Origin: Cyanobacteria bacterium bin.51
Lineage (GTDB): Bacteria; Cyanobacteriota; Cyanobacteriia; PCC-6307; Cyanobiaceae
Assembly (NCBI GenBank): GCA_013203655.1
Contig: JABMPN010000073.1
Span: forward strand, 1-35,136
Length of the DNA: 35,136 nucleotides
Direction: 5' to 3'
A program made the position numbers and the translations under genes. This document shows, piece by piece, positions 18,238 through 26,374 of the stretch. The notes under the pieces were generated by a model. That model did not search any database. It worked only from the letters and a program-made list of their open reading frames with translations, and was not told the origin of the DNA. The first letter of the stretch is position 1; the number at the start of each line of letters is the position of its first letter.

Positions 18238-18810
18238 ATGGGGGCTTCTCAGCCTGGCTCTGCCGTGACCGGCTCCCCACCCAGTTTTCCCCCCACCGCA
18301 TTGCCGGCCTTCCTGGAGCTCTGTGCGGGCCGGTGGATGGGTCTGCGCAGCCAGTTCACGACCTCTCCCACCCCGGAGCCGGCCCCGCCGGACCCCAGCT
18401 CTTCTGGCCCTGGCGACGATGACGCCTGGCACAGCAGTGAAAAGGGCGACGTGGTGGTGAGCTTCGAACCCTCCAGCTCCCCTGCCACGCTCGGCAGCCT
18501 GGTGGTGACCGCTCCCACCGGGACAAGCCAGCGGCTCCTGTTCCAGGCCGATGGCAGCCTCAGCGAAGAAGACGGCAGCGCCGGAACGCAGGCGCAAGCG
18601 CCACTGCTGGCCCATTGGATCGGTCAGTGGCAGCTCTGGACCGATGGCAGCCTGGAGCTCAGCGGCGAGCGGGGTGGCAGGTCATGGAAGGAGCGGATCT
18701 GGTTCACCAAGCCGAACCTGCGGCTGCGTAGCAGGGTCGAGCACAACGCCGATGGCAGTGCCGCTTCGGCGACCTTCTGCTCGGAGATTCGGCGGGTGGC
18801 AGCGGCGTGA
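18238..18810 (+). CDS. CpcS/CpeS-family bilin lyase-like protein
   Basis: CpcS/CpeS lyases attach phycobilins to cysteines of phycobiliproteins. The 190-residue protein has the family start FLELCAGRWMGLRSQF and the family end WKERIWFTKPNLRLRSRVE...FCSEIRRV. In between, about 30 Pro/Ser/Asp-rich residues (residues about 42-65) interrupt the usual beta-barrel. So it is a divergent member; whether it is an active lyase or a relative acting on another chromophore is open. The ATG at 18238 directly follows AGG. The stop overlaps the GTG start of trmD (GTGA), an unusual partner for a pigment protein. Confidence 0.72.
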   Translation: MGASQPGSAVTGSPPSFPPTALPAFLELCAGRWMGLRSQFTTSPTPEPAPPDPSSSGPGDDDAWHSSEKGDVVVSFEPSSSPATLGSLVVTAPTGTSQRLLFQADGSLSEEDGSAGTQAQAPLLAHWIGQWQLWTDGSLELSGERGGRSWKERIWFTKPNLRLRSRVEHNADGSAASATFCSEIRRVAAA

Positions 18811-19511
18811 GTGGCTTGCGCCTTGATGTGATCAGCCTGGCGCCAGAGGCCTTCGCGCCGCTCCAGGGCCTTGGCGTGATCGGCCGGGCCTTTGGCGCCG
18901 GCCTGGCGGAACTTCACACCCACAATCCCAGGGACTTCGCCACTGATCGTTACCGCAAGGTGGATGACGAGCCCTACGGCGGTGGTGCCGGCATGGTGCT
19001 CAAGCCCGAACCGGTGTTCGCCGCCTTCGAGTCGATCCCGCTGCTGCCGCGCCGGCGGGTGCTGCTGATGAGCCCGCAGGGGCAGCCGTTGCGGCAGGAG
19101 GATCTGCGCCGTTGGGCCGGCGATTACGGCCAGCTGGTGTTGCTCTGTGGCCACTACGAGGGCTTTGATGAGCGCATTCGCGGCCTGGCCGATGAGGAGG
19201 TCTCGATCGGTGATTTCGTGCTCACCGGCGGTGAGCTGCCGGCGATGACGGTGATCAATGGCGTCGTGCGGCTGCTTCCCGGCACCCTCGGTGCCGCTGC
19301 CTCGTTGGACGACGAAAGCCACACCTCTCTGCTGCTGGAGCACCCGCACTACACCCGCCCCGCCAGCTTTCGCGGCCTGGAGGTGCCCCAGGTGCTGCGC
19401 AGCGGCGACCATGGCGCCATTGCCCGCTGGCGCGCCGAGCAGCAGCAGCAACGCACCCAGGAGCGCCGACCGGATCTCTATGCCCGCTGGCAGGTCCAGA
19501 GCACGCCCTGA
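18807..19511 (+). CDS. trmD: tRNA (guanine-37-N1)-methyltransferase
   Basis: TrmD methylates G37 next to the anticodon using S-adenosylmethionine, preventing +1 frameshifting. The 234-residue SPOUT enzyme has [12 protein letters not shown], the [12 protein letters not shown] loop, [13 protein letters not shown], and the knot motif [15 protein letters not shown]. The C-terminus has [19 protein letters not shown] and the RPDLYARW end. The start is GTG 18807, overlapping the lyase stop. ispF follows after 61 bp on the same strand. Confidence 0.97.
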   Translation: MSGLRLDVISLAPEAFAPLQGLGVIGRAFGAGLAELHTHNPRDFATDRYRKVDDEPYGGGAGMVLKPEPVFAAFESIPLLPRRRVLLMSPQGQPLRQEDLRRWAGDYGQLVLLCGHYEGFDERIRGLADEEVSIGDFVLTGGELPAMTVINGVVRLLPGTLGAAASLDDESHTSLLLEHPHYTRPASFRGLEVPQVLRSGDHGAIARWRAEQQQQRTQERRPDLYARWQVQSTP

Positions 19512-19572
19512 CCTGCTCAGCAGCTGGATCGCGGGGCTGGGAGACTGGACGGGTGGAAACGGGTTGAGGGGG

Positions 19573-20052
19573 ATGCAGCTGCGCATCGGCAACGGATACG
19601 ACATCCATCGCCTGGTGGCGGGACGGCCCTTGATCCTGGGCGGTGTGCGCCTGGATCATCCGCTCGGGCTCGATGGCCACAGCGATGCCGACGTGCTCGT
19701 GCATGCCCTGATCGACGCCCTGCTCGGTGCCCTCAGCCTCGGCGACATCGGTCTGCATTTCCCCCCCGAGGACCCGCGCTGGAAGGGGGCCGACAGCCTG
19801 CTGTTGCTGGAGCAGGTGAGCGGCCTGGTGCGCCAGCGCGGCTGGCAGGTGGTCAATGTGGACACGGTGGTGGTGGCGGAGCGTCCGAAGCTCAAACCCC
19901 ACATCGAAGCGATGCGGGCCGCGATCGCCGTGCGTCTGGGAGTAACCCCTGAGCAGGTGGGGGTGAAGGCCACCACCAACGAGGGGCTGGGTCCCACAGG
20001 CCGTGAGGAGGGCATCGCTTGCCATGCCGTCGCCCTGCTGCAGCAACCATGA
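19573..20052 (+). CDS. ispF: 2-C-methyl-D-erythritol 2,4-cyclodiphosphate synthase
   Basis: IspF cyclises CDP-methylerythritol 2-phosphate in the MEP isoprenoid pathway, which supplies carotenoids, phytol and quinone tails. The 159-residue protein has GNGYDIHRL with the metal-binding Asp and His, [14 protein letters not shown] with the third ligand, [12 protein letters not shown] and [23 protein letters not shown] 19573 is preceded by GAGGGGG, a strong ribosome site at short spacing. The longer open frame upstream is antisense-like noise over trmD. The stop overlaps the next ATG (ATGA). Confidence 0.97.
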   Translation: MQLRIGNGYDIHRLVAGRPLILGGVRLDHPLGLDGHSDADVLVHALIDALLGALSLGDIGLHFPPEDPRWKGADSLLLLEQVSGLVRQRGWQVVNVDTVVVAERPKLKPHIEAMRAAIAVRLGVTPEQVGVKATTNEGLGPTGREEGIACHAVALLQQP

Positions 20053-20540
20053 GCCGGGCCCTGGTGATCGGCCTGACGGCTCTGTTCCTGGTGGGTCTGC
20101 TGGGTCTGGGCTGGGCTCGGCCCTTCCTGAGGACTGCCAGGGCCAGCAGCCTCCCGCCTGAGGGTGGTGCGAGTGACGTGGTGGAGGTGCTGCGCCTGAA
20201 GGTGCCTGCCGAGCAACGGGGCTGCTGGCTGCAGGCCGAAGCGCTCAGCTGGGACCCCTGGCTGCGCCAGCAAACCGGCTATCAGGGGCGGCAACTTCTT
20301 TGGGACCCCAAGCGCCAGGAGGGGGTGCTGCTGATCAGTTGGGCTCGCCGCGCCGATTGGCAGGCGATCACAGCGGAGAGCGTGGCGGTGGTGCAGAGCC
20401 GCTTCGAAGCCGACGCCCGCCGTTGCCTGGGCCTGCAGCAGGGCAGTTCGGAAGAAGGCAGTGGCAATCCTTTCCCCCTGATCAGCAGCGATGAGTTGCT
20501 GCCGGAGCTTGCCGGCGACCCGTTGCCGCCCCAGCGATGA
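20049..20540 (+). CDS. TIGR03792 family protein with membrane anchor
   Basis: This 163-residue product matches the cyanobacterial family TIGR03792: [19 protein letters not shown], then [18 protein letters not shown] and [13 protein letters not shown]. The fold is ABM-like (a small dimeric ferredoxin-like barrel); function is unknown. A hydrophobic N-terminal segment (residues about 4-21) should anchor it in the membrane or act as an uncleaved signal, unlike the short soluble family members. A 35-residue C-terminal tail has no similarity I recognise. ATG 20049 overlaps the ispF stop and the end overlaps larB's ATG, so all three are coupled. Confidence 0.82.
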   Translation: MSRALVIGLTALFLVGLLGLGWARPFLRTARASSLPPEGGASDVVEVLRLKVPAEQRGCWLQAEALSWDPWLRQQTGYQGRQLLWDPKRQEGVLLISWARRADWQAITAESVAVVQSRFEADARRCLGLQQGSSEEGSGNPFPLISSDELLPELAGDPLPPQR

Positions 20541-21274
20541 CGCGCAAAGGCCCGGCACCGGCCCCGCAGGATGGCTGGATCGAAGGACTGGCCGAACTGG
20601 ACCTGGAGCGAAGCGAGCGGCTGGGCATGGCCGAAGCGATCTGGGGAGAAGACAAGAGCGCCGCCCAGATCAGTGCCATCCTCGAGCGCCTCGGCGCGCT
20701 CGGCGCCGTGGCCCTGGTCACCCGGGTGTCGGCGGACAAAGCCACCATCGTGCTCGAGCAGTTCCGCCGTCGCCGGGTCCCGGCCATGCCCGGCTACCAC
20801 CCCGAGGCCCGTTGCCTCAGCCTTGGACCCTTGCCTGTGCTGGAGTTCGCAGCCGTGTCTGCTCCGGTGGCGATCGTCTGTGGCGGCAGCAGCGACCTGG
20901 TGGTGGCGCATGAGGCCCGCCTGGCGCTGCGCTGGGCGGGGCTTGACGCCGATCTGCTGGTGGATGTGGGGGTGGCCGGCCTGCAGCGGCTGCTCGGCAA
21001 GTTGGAGCAGTTGCGGCAGGCCCGGGTGCTGATCGCCTGCGCCGGCATGGAAGGGGCCCTGCCCACCGTGCTGGCCGGCCTGTTGCCGCAGCCGGTGATC
21101 GGCGTGCCGGTTTCGGTGGGCTACGGCGTGGCGGCAGGAGGAATGGCTGCCCTCAACGGCATGCTGGCGAGCTGCTCGCCGGGTCTGAGTGTGGTGAACA
21201 TCGACAACGGCTACGGGGCGGCCATGGCCGCCGTTCGCATCCTCAGAGGTGCTGCAGCTGCGGATAGGCGGTAA
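20537..21274 (+). CDS. larB: LarB, nickel-pincer cofactor biosynthesis / AIR carboxylase-like
   Basis: LarB carboxylates and hydrolyses nicotinic acid adenine dinucleotide, the first step to the nickel-pincer nucleotide of lactate racemase. The 245-residue protein shows the N-terminal helical part with SERLGMAEAIWGEDKS, then the PurE-like domain with GGSSDLVVAHEA, DVGVAGLQRLL, IACAGMEGALPTVLAGL and PVSVGYG...GGMAALNGML. Length matches the family. larC, larE and larA are not in the window. The start overlaps the preceding gene by 4 bp, and the end overlaps the convergent DUF1517 gene by 32 bp. Confidence 0.93.
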   Translation: MTRKGPAPAPQDGWIEGLAELDLERSERLGMAEAIWGEDKSAAQISAILERLGALGAVALVTRVSADKATIVLEQFRRRRVPAMPGYHPEARCLSLGPLPVLEFAAVSAPVAIVCGGSSDLVVAHEARLALRWAGLDADLLVDVGVAGLQRLLGKLEQLRQARVLIACAGMEGALPTVLAGLLPQPVIGVPVSVGYGVAAGGMAALNGMLASCSPGLSVVNIDNGYGAAMAAVRILRGAAAADRR

Positions 21275-22175
21275 GCAGTTCTTCGGTGCTCAGCACCTCC
21301 CCTTCCCCTTCCGGCTGCCAGATCACTTCGAGTGCCAGCAGATCGGTGGCGGAGACCGCGCCGATCAGGCGCAGGCCTTCGCGCAGGCTTTCGGCACTGT
21401 TGACGGTCTTGATGGGTAGCCGGCTGCGGCTGGCAACCAGCAGGGTGATGGCGATGAAGTCGCTGGTGGCATCGGCATTACCAGCCGTTGCCCCGGAATC
21501 CTGGAAGCGCTGGCCCGCCACGTTCGAGGTGACCTCACTGCGCAACTTGCTGCGCTCGGTCATCGAGAGGCGGTTGAAGGTGGACTCCGCACTGACGAAG
21601 GGCACCTGACCCACTTCGCAGTTGGCGTAGACCCAGAGCTCGGGCTGACGCATCAGGGCCAGGCAGGTTTCCTGCAACACCTTCTGCAGGCCAGCGCTGT
21701 TGGAGGTGTTGGCCGTTTCGGCCAGCCGGCGCAGATCCTGCTGCAACTCGCGGGCGCTGGCCAGCAAGCCAACCTGCAGCTGGGCCACCGCCACCGGGCC
21801 ATCGGGCTTGCTGACGTAGCCGCGCCCATTCGCCGAGGGCAGGGCGCCGCCGCCTCCACCCCCGCCCCGCAACGCATTGACCAGCACCCCGGCGATCGTC
21901 ATCAGGATCAGAAAGCCGAACAGGCCGCCGCCGCCGAATCCGAACATCGGGATGAGGAACGGGAATCCGATCCCGCCACCGCCGAATCCACCGCCACCCC
22001 GAGCGCCACCACGAAAATTACCGGCACCGCCGCGGGAAAAGGAGGGCGCTGAACGGAAGCTGCCGCCACCGATGCGGCCACCGCGGGCGGCGTCACTGGG
22101 CTGGGGATAGGCGAACAGAAATAGGCCAGACGCCAGCAGGGGCAACAGCAACCAGATGGAGAAGCGACGCAGCAT
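21243..22175 (-). CDS. DUF1517 family membrane protein
   Basis: The 310-residue protein has a signal/anchor (LRRFSIWLLLPLLASGLFLF), then a Gly/Arg/Ser/Phe-rich stretch (RGGRIGGGSFRSAPSFSRGG). A second membrane helix follows (FGFLILMTIAGVLVNAL), and then a soluble domain with VAVAQLQVGLLASARELQ and SATDLLALEVIWQPEGEGEVLS. This is the DUF1517 pattern found in cyanobacteria and plastids; function is unknown. ATG 22175 is preferred; ATG 22244 would add 23 residues. Neither has a clear ribosome site. The 3' end overlaps larB by 32 bp. Confidence 0.9.
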   Translation of the reverse strand: MLRRFSIWLLLPLLASGLFLFAYPQPSDAARGGRIGGGSFRSAPSFSRGGAGNFRGGARGGGGFGGGGIGFPFLIPMFGFGGGGLFGFLILMTIAGVLVNALRGGGGGGGALPSANGRGYVSKPDGPVAVAQLQVGLLASARELQQDLRRLAETANTSNSAGLQKVLQETCLALMRQPELWVYANCEVGQVPFVSAESTFNRLSMTERSKLRSEVTSNVAGQRFQDSGATAGNADATSDFIAITLLVASRSRLPIKTVNSAESLREGLRLIGAVSATDLLALEVIWQPEGEGEVLSTEELLTAYPQLQHL

Positions 22176-22249
22176 CGAAGATCGAAAGAAAGAACGGGGA
22201 GAGGGCACGGGAGAGACCGGACGCGTGGCCCATAAAACGTGCATTGAAT

Positions 22250-22471
22250 CTAGGAACCCCCTCCGACAATGGTGACAACCTCCAACCCATCACCCGCCTT
22301 TAGCGCCTGCTCTGGCCACTGCTTGCGGGGAAGGATTTCGCCGTTGAATTCCACCACCACCAGGCGTGGCTCGTAGCCGAACCAGCGCAAAGCCGCCTCG
22401 AGGTCGAGACCGGCGGGGCACGGCTCCAGCTCGCCGTTGAGCTGAACCAGGACCGTTGACTCAGCGCCCAT
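22250..22471 (-). CDS. thiS: Sulfur carrier protein ThiS
   Basis: ThiS is a ubiquitin-fold carrier whose C-terminal glycine becomes a thiocarboxylate and donates sulfur to the thiazole of thiamin. The 73-residue protein has the fold's features: VQLNGELEPC, VVVEFNGEILPRKQW and LKAGDGLEVVTIVGGG. One Ser follows the glycines before the TAG stop, which is unusual because ThiF needs a free C-terminal Gly. The ATG overlaps the thiE stop by one base (TGATG), so the pair is an operon with thiE first. Confidence 0.93.
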   Translation of the reverse strand: MGAESTVLVQLNGELEPCPAGLDLEAALRWFGYEPRLVVVEFNGEILPRKQWPEQALKAGDGLEVVTIVGGGS

Positions 22472-23562
22472 CAGCTTTCGGGCCGGGGTGGTTCGGCGGC
22501 CCTCAGGGTCCTCAGCAGTTGGCGGCTGGCCGCGCCAGGATCCTCTGCCGCCATCACCGCCCGCACCACGGCCACCTGCCTGGCGCCGGCAGCCACCACC
22601 GTCGCCAGATTGCTGGCGTCGATGCCACCGATCGGGAAGAAGGGAATCGGGCTGGCCGCCGCCGCCTGGCGCACATAGGCCAGCCCCACCGGTTCACGCC
22701 CGGGCTTGGTGGGAGTGGCATGAACCGGCCCCACCCCGACGTAATCGCAGCCGTCGTTCACGGCCGCCCGGAGCTGCTCCAGGCGGTTGGTGCTGCGCCC
22801 GATCAGGCGGTCGCGGCCGAGCAGACGCCGGGCGATGGCCGGGGGCAGGTCCCCCTGGCCGAGGTGGACCCCGTCGGCCTCCACGGCCAAGGCCAGATCG
22901 ATCCGGTCGTTGATTATGAACAGGGCCCCGTGGCGGGCGCAGAGATGGCGCAGGGCGCGGGCCTCGATCAGGCGCTGCTGGTCCTCGGCCTGCTTGGCGC
23001 GGTACTGCACCAGCCTGACCCCCGCCTCCAGGGCCGCTGCCACCGTGGCTTCGAGCTGCCGCAGCGGCGAATCCGCTGGGTTGGTGATCAGATAGAGCTG
23101 GGCGGCCGCCAGTTGCCTGCGGCGTTGCTCGCCGCTGCCAGCGCTGGCCAGCAGATCCGCCTCCAGGTCGTAGAGGGCATAGCGGAGGCTGGCGGCCTCG
23201 GCGGCCAGCACGGGGTCGCCGCCACGGCCGAATTCCTCCAGCACCCGCAGGGCTTCCTGCACCCGGCCGGCATTGGCGGCCACCACCTGGGCTGGGGTCT
23301 GGCGCTCCAGCTGGGCGGGGTGAGCCAGGCCGGCGCCGCCATCACTGGCGCTGTGGCGGGCCCGTTTGTAGCTGTCGAGGTGGCAGCGACCCAGCCGCTG
23401 GCGCATGTCCTTGCTGCGGGCCACCAGATCCTGGCGGTCCAGGCCGAAACGGCACCAGTCTTCGATCACCCGCAGACCCTCGCGAGCGCGATCGAGGTTG
23501 GCATCGAGCAACCGCCTCACGCTGGCCGTTGGTTCCGGGGAAGGGGTCGGATCGGATGGCAT
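22471..23562 (-). CDS. thiE: Thiamin-phosphate synthase with N-terminal ThiD2 domain
   Basis: ThiE joins hydroxymethylpyrimidine pyrophosphate and thiazole phosphate to thiamin phosphate. The 363-residue protein has an N-terminal domain of about 140 residues (LLDANLDRAREGLRVIEDWC to LRYALYDLEADLL), the ThiD2-type extension typical of cyanobacterial ThiE. The C-terminal TIM barrel has VRLVQYRAKQ, INDRIDLALAVEADGVHLGQ, GRSTN, DYVGVGPVHATPTKP and PIGGI. The start at 23562 (MPSDPTPSPEP) is chosen because the N-terminal domain begins soon after; no strong ribosome site is visible. The gene is followed by thiS with a 1-bp overlap. Confidence 0.96.
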   Translation of the reverse strand: MPSDPTPSPEPTASVRRLLDANLDRAREGLRVIEDWCRFGLDRQDLVARSKDMRQRLGRCHLDSYKRARHSASDGGAGLAHPAQLERQTPAQVVAANAGRVQEALRVLEEFGRGGDPVLAAEAASLRYALYDLEADLLASAGSGEQRRRQLAAAQLYLITNPADSPLRQLEATVAAALEAGVRLVQYRAKQAEDQQRLIEARALRHLCARHGALFIINDRIDLALAVEADGVHLGQGDLPPAIARRLLGRDRLIGRSTNRLEQLRAAVNDGCDYVGVGPVHATPTKPGREPVGLAYVRQAAAASPIPFFPIGGIDASNLATVVAAGARQVAVVRAVMAAEDPGAASRQLLRTLRAAEPPRPES

Positions 23563-23673
23563 CAGGGCACGATCAGGGCAGAAAGAGGGTGGCGTTGAGA
23601 TGTGAGCGGCTGAACACGAGCGAAGCATCGTGCCGCGCTGTTCCTAAGTTGGAGCATCTCGATCAGGTGGCCC

Positions 23674-23796
23674 TTGGCCAACGATGCCGGCAGCAGCGAA
23701 AATCCAATGCTGGTCCTGATTTCAGGAATTCTGCTGCTCGGAGGCATCGGCGCGTTCATCAGCTGGGGCCTCACCCACGCTTATCCAGCCGGCTGA
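23674..23796 (+). CDS. Tiny single-pass membrane protein, unidentified
   Basis: A short frame encodes MLVLISGILLLGGIGAFISW followed by GLTHAYPAG. From the internal ATG 23707 it is 29 residues; from TTG 23674 it is 40 residues (MANDAGSSENPMLVL...). The TTG has AGGTGG only three bases upstream. The product is one clean transmembrane helix with a short polar end, the size and style of small photosynthetic subunits, but I do not recognise it as PetL, PetN, PsaM or a Psb peptide. It occupies the gap between divergent thiE and convergent ribF, ending two bases before the ribF stop. The fit to this gap supports a real gene. Confidence 0.5.
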   Translation: MANDAGSSENPMLVLISGILLLGGIGAFISWGLTHAYPAG

Positions 23797-23817
23797 AGCT
23801 ATCCGGCGGGCTGAAGC
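23783..23817 (+). repeat. 17-bp near-perfect direct repeat at two converging gene ends
   Basis: atccagccggctgaagc (23783-23799) and atccggcgggctgaagc (23801-23817) agree at 15 of 17 positions. The first copy holds the end of the tiny membrane ORF (PAG-stop) and the second lies in the end of ribF. A local duplication may have created one of the two gene ends. Confidence 0.75.
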
Positions 23818-24743
23818 CTGAGCAGCTGGCGGGCTTGCTGGGCGTCGGCATTGATCTGGGCACTGAGCGCTTCGAGATTGTCAAAGCGCCGTTGCTGGCG
23901 GAGCAGGGCCACCGGCTCCACCTCCAGCTCCCTGGCTTCGAGATCCAGCTCCCGATCCAGCAGGTGCACCTCCACGGCCGAGGCGGCCAGCGGGTCCACG
24001 GTGGGTTGGCGGCCGAGATTCATCACGGCCGACATCCAGGCGCAACCCGTTGAACCATGCGGCAACAGACGGGCCCAGGCGGCGTAAACGCCCTCGGCGG
24101 GCAGGAATTTGCGGCCATCCACCTGCAGATTGGCAGTTGGCCAGCCCAGGCCCCGGCCCAGCCCCCGACCGCGCACCACCGGGCCGCTGAAGCGGTAAGG
24201 GCGCTCCAGCAAGCGGGTGGCTTCGCTGATTTTTCCCGCGGCCAGGGCGCGGCGGATGCGGCTGCTGCTGACCCGCTCCTTGCCATCCCAGAGCATGGGC
24301 AACACATGCACCCGCAGTCCATGGCGGCGACCGATGGTCTGCAGATCGTCGCTGCCGCCGCTGCGGCCCACCCCGAAGCGGAAGTTCTCACCGACGGCCA
24401 CATCGCGGGCGTCCAACTGCCCTACCAGCACCTGCTCAACGAACGCCTCCGGAGTGAGTGCTGCCAGCTCATGGGTGAAGGGAACCAGCACCAGTTGGTG
24501 GATGCCACAGGGCTCCAGCAGCGCCAGCTTCTCGGTTGGTAAATCAAGTCGCAGCCGGGGTTCGCCGTGGAGCAGCTCGCGGGGATGGGGCCAGAAACTG
24601 ACCACCGTGGGGACCAGGCCAGGAACAGGGTCGCCGGCGATCGCGGCGATCACACGGCGATGCCCCTGGTGCAGACCATCAAAACTGCCGAGCGCCAGGG
24701 CCGTGGGGCTTAGCGCGTCCCGGGGGGATCGCAGGGGAATCAA
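23799..24743 (-). CDS. ribF: Bifunctional riboflavin kinase / FAD synthetase
   Basis: RibF phosphorylates riboflavin to FMN and adenylates FMN to FAD. The 314-residue protein has the N-terminal nucleotidyltransferase with LGSFDGLHQGHRRVI, FWPHPRELL, VGENFRFGVGRSG and the VSSSRIRRAL motif. The C-terminal flavokinase domain has RPYRFSGPVVRGRGLGRGLG then WPTANL, GVYAAW and NLGRQPTV. Length is normal. The start is TTG 24743 (M-IPLRSPRDAL) with no evident ribosome site. The gene is divergent from the DUF3611 gene. Confidence 0.96.
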   Translation of the reverse strand: MIPLRSPRDALSPTALALGSFDGLHQGHRRVIAAIAGDPVPGLVPTVVSFWPHPRELLHGEPRLRLDLPTEKLALLEPCGIHQLVLVPFTHELAALTPEAFVEQVLVGQLDARDVAVGENFRFGVGRSGGSDDLQTIGRRHGLRVHVLPMLWDGKERVSSSRIRRALAAGKISEATRLLERPYRFSGPVVRGRGLGRGLGWPTANLQVDGRKFLPAEGVYAAWARLLPHGSTGCAWMSAVMNLGRQPTVDPLAASAVEVHLLDRELDLEARELEVEPVALLRQQRRFDNLEALSAQINADAQQARQLLRLQPAG

Positions 24744-24825
24744 CGGTGCGTCAGGGCCCTGGTGAAACCCATCTTTCCATGGGGCCGTGGCAAGTTTGGG
24801 GTCCGCTCCAGCACGTTTTGCCCCG

Positions 24826-25407
24826 ATGGCCGACCAGCTCGATCTTCAGAGGGTCTCGGCGGCCCTGCGCCGCATCGGCTGGGGGCGGTTCTGGACCCAG
24901 CTGGCACTGGGGGTGGTGGTGGTCGTGGTGCTGCTGTTCAACAACATCAGCGGAAGGCTGGCGGCCAACACCAATCGGGCCCTGGGGCTCGGACCAGGCC
25001 TGTCGCTGACCACCCTGTCGTTTTTGCTGCTGCTCTGGTCGCTGTGGCAGGCCTGGCTGGTGATCCGTTGCGGCCGCGCCCTGGCCAGTCCGGTGCGGCC
25101 CAGCCGCGGCGAAACCAGCCGCCTGATCAAACGAAGCCTGCTGATCGACCTGGTCGGGCTCAGCCTGGCGGCTGTTGGCTACCAGGCCCTGGCCGGCAGC
25201 CTGTTTGTGCAGGCCTCGATGCAGGTGCCGGGGTTCTTCGGGGCCCAGCTGGCCGTGCCCCCCGGCACCCGCGGCAGCTTGATGGGCTTGCCGATCACCT
25301 CGATCGAAATGCTCTCGGTGCTGAGCAACACCCAGGTGCTCTTTGCTCACCTGATCGGTCTCTGCGTCAGCCTCTGGCTGCTGCAGAGGGTGTATCGGCC
25401 ATCCTGA
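24826..25407 (+). CDS. DUF3611 (Tic21/PIC1-like) membrane protein
   Basis: The 193-residue protein has about four transmembrane helices: a first at about residues 24-40 (ALGVVVVVVLLFNNI), a second in LSFLLLLWSLWQAWLVI, a third around LLIDLVGLSLAAVGY, and a last in LFAHLIGLCVSLWLL. It matches the DUF3611 family of cyanobacteria and plastids, whose plastid member Tic21/PIC1 is reported as an import component or iron permease. The cyanobacterial role is uncertain. ATG 24826 begins MADQLDLQRVSAALRRIGWG, the usual start; a GTG at 24787 would add 13 residues. Confidence 0.88.
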   Translation: MADQLDLQRVSAALRRIGWGRFWTQLALGVVVVVVLLFNNISGRLAANTNRALGLGPGLSLTTLSFLLLLWSLWQAWLVIRCGRALASPVRPSRGETSRLIKRSLLIDLVGLSLAAVGYQALAGSLFVQASMQVPGFFGAQLAVPPGTRGSLMGLPITSIEMLSVLSNTQVLFAHLIGLCVSLWLLQRVYRPS

Positions 25408-25447
25408 TGTTGCTCAGACTGTTGCTCAGATGCTGGTTTTCGGCTCC

Positions 25448-26278
25448 CTAATCCCCCGGGCTGGGTGAGAGGGACGGCAGAGAGGGGATGGAGGGAAGCG
25501 AGGGCAGCTCAGCCAGGCTTCCCCGCCAGAACAGTTCGGGCTGCAGAGGGGTGAGAGCACTACCACCGGCATGAATCTGGGCCACATCGGTGGGCCAGTC
25601 AGCCGGGCCAGCCGTGCCCGACTCCAGATCGAACACCACCTCCCCGGCCAGCCAGTAGTAGGTACGGCCGCGGGGGTCGAGGCGTTTGTCGAACTGGTCG
25701 ATGTAGCGGCGCATCGCCGGCCGGCACCAGCGCAACGGGCCGATCTCGCCGGCTGGCAGGGCCGGTACGTTGAGATTCAGCAACAGTCCGGCGGGCCAGC
25801 CGGCAGCGACCATGCGCTCGGCCACATCCAGGGCCAGGGTGGCAGCTGGCGCGAAGTGGCGCCACTGGAAGCAGGCGCTGCTCACCGCCAGGGCCCGCAG
25901 CCCTTCAAGGGTGCCTTCCATCGCCGCAGAAACGGTGCCGGAATAAAACACATCCGTTCCCAGGTTGGGGCCATGGTTGATTCCTGACAGCACCAGCTCC
26001 GGGGGTCTCTCCAGCAATCGGCCCAGGGCCAGCTTGACGCAATCGGAAGGGGTGCCGCTGCAGGCCCAGGCCGTCACCCCAGGCGCAAACAGGGCATCGG
26101 CCCGCTCCGCCCGCAGTGGCGCCTGCATGGTCAGGCCGTGGCCGGTGGCGGAACGTTCCTGGTCAGGGCAAACCACCGTGACCTGGTGGCCCCTCGACGC
26201 GGCCTCGGCGGCCAGGGCCTGAATCCCTTCAGCGAAGATCCCGTCGTCATTGCTGATCAGGATCCGCAGGAAAGGCAT
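25448..26278 (-). CDS. surE: 5'/3'-nucleotidase SurE
   Basis: SurE is a metal-dependent phosphatase that hydrolyses nucleoside monophosphates and short polyphosphates. The 276-residue protein has the catalytic [14 protein letters not shown], the [13 protein letters not shown] segment, [11 protein letters not shown] and [20 protein letters not shown]. The last 25 residues are a Ser/Pro/Leu repeat ([17 protein letters not shown]) that looks like recent repeat expansion and is outside the fold. ATG 26278 ([13 protein letters not shown]) is the natural start. It is divergent from pheS with 97 bp between the start codons. Confidence 0.96.
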   Translation of the reverse strand: MPFLRILISNDDGIFAEGIQALAAEAASRGHQVTVVCPDQERSATGHGLTMQAPLRAERADALFAPGVTAWACSGTPSDCVKLALGRLLERPPELVLSGINHGPNLGTDVFYSGTVSAAMEGTLEGLRALAVSSACFQWRHFAPAATLALDVAERMVAAGWPAGLLLNLNVPALPAGEIGPLRWCRPAMRRYIDQFDKRLDPRGRTYYWLAGEVVFDLESGTAGPADWPTDVAQIHAGGSALTPLQPELFWRGSLAELPSLPSIPSLPSLSPSPGD

Positions 26279-26374
26279 CGTCTGAGCGCACGGGGCAGTA
26301 GCCACGCGAAACTTAGGTCGCTCACAGCCGTGGCCGCCTCGATCCGTACAGTCGAGCCATCCTGCCCCCGATCC

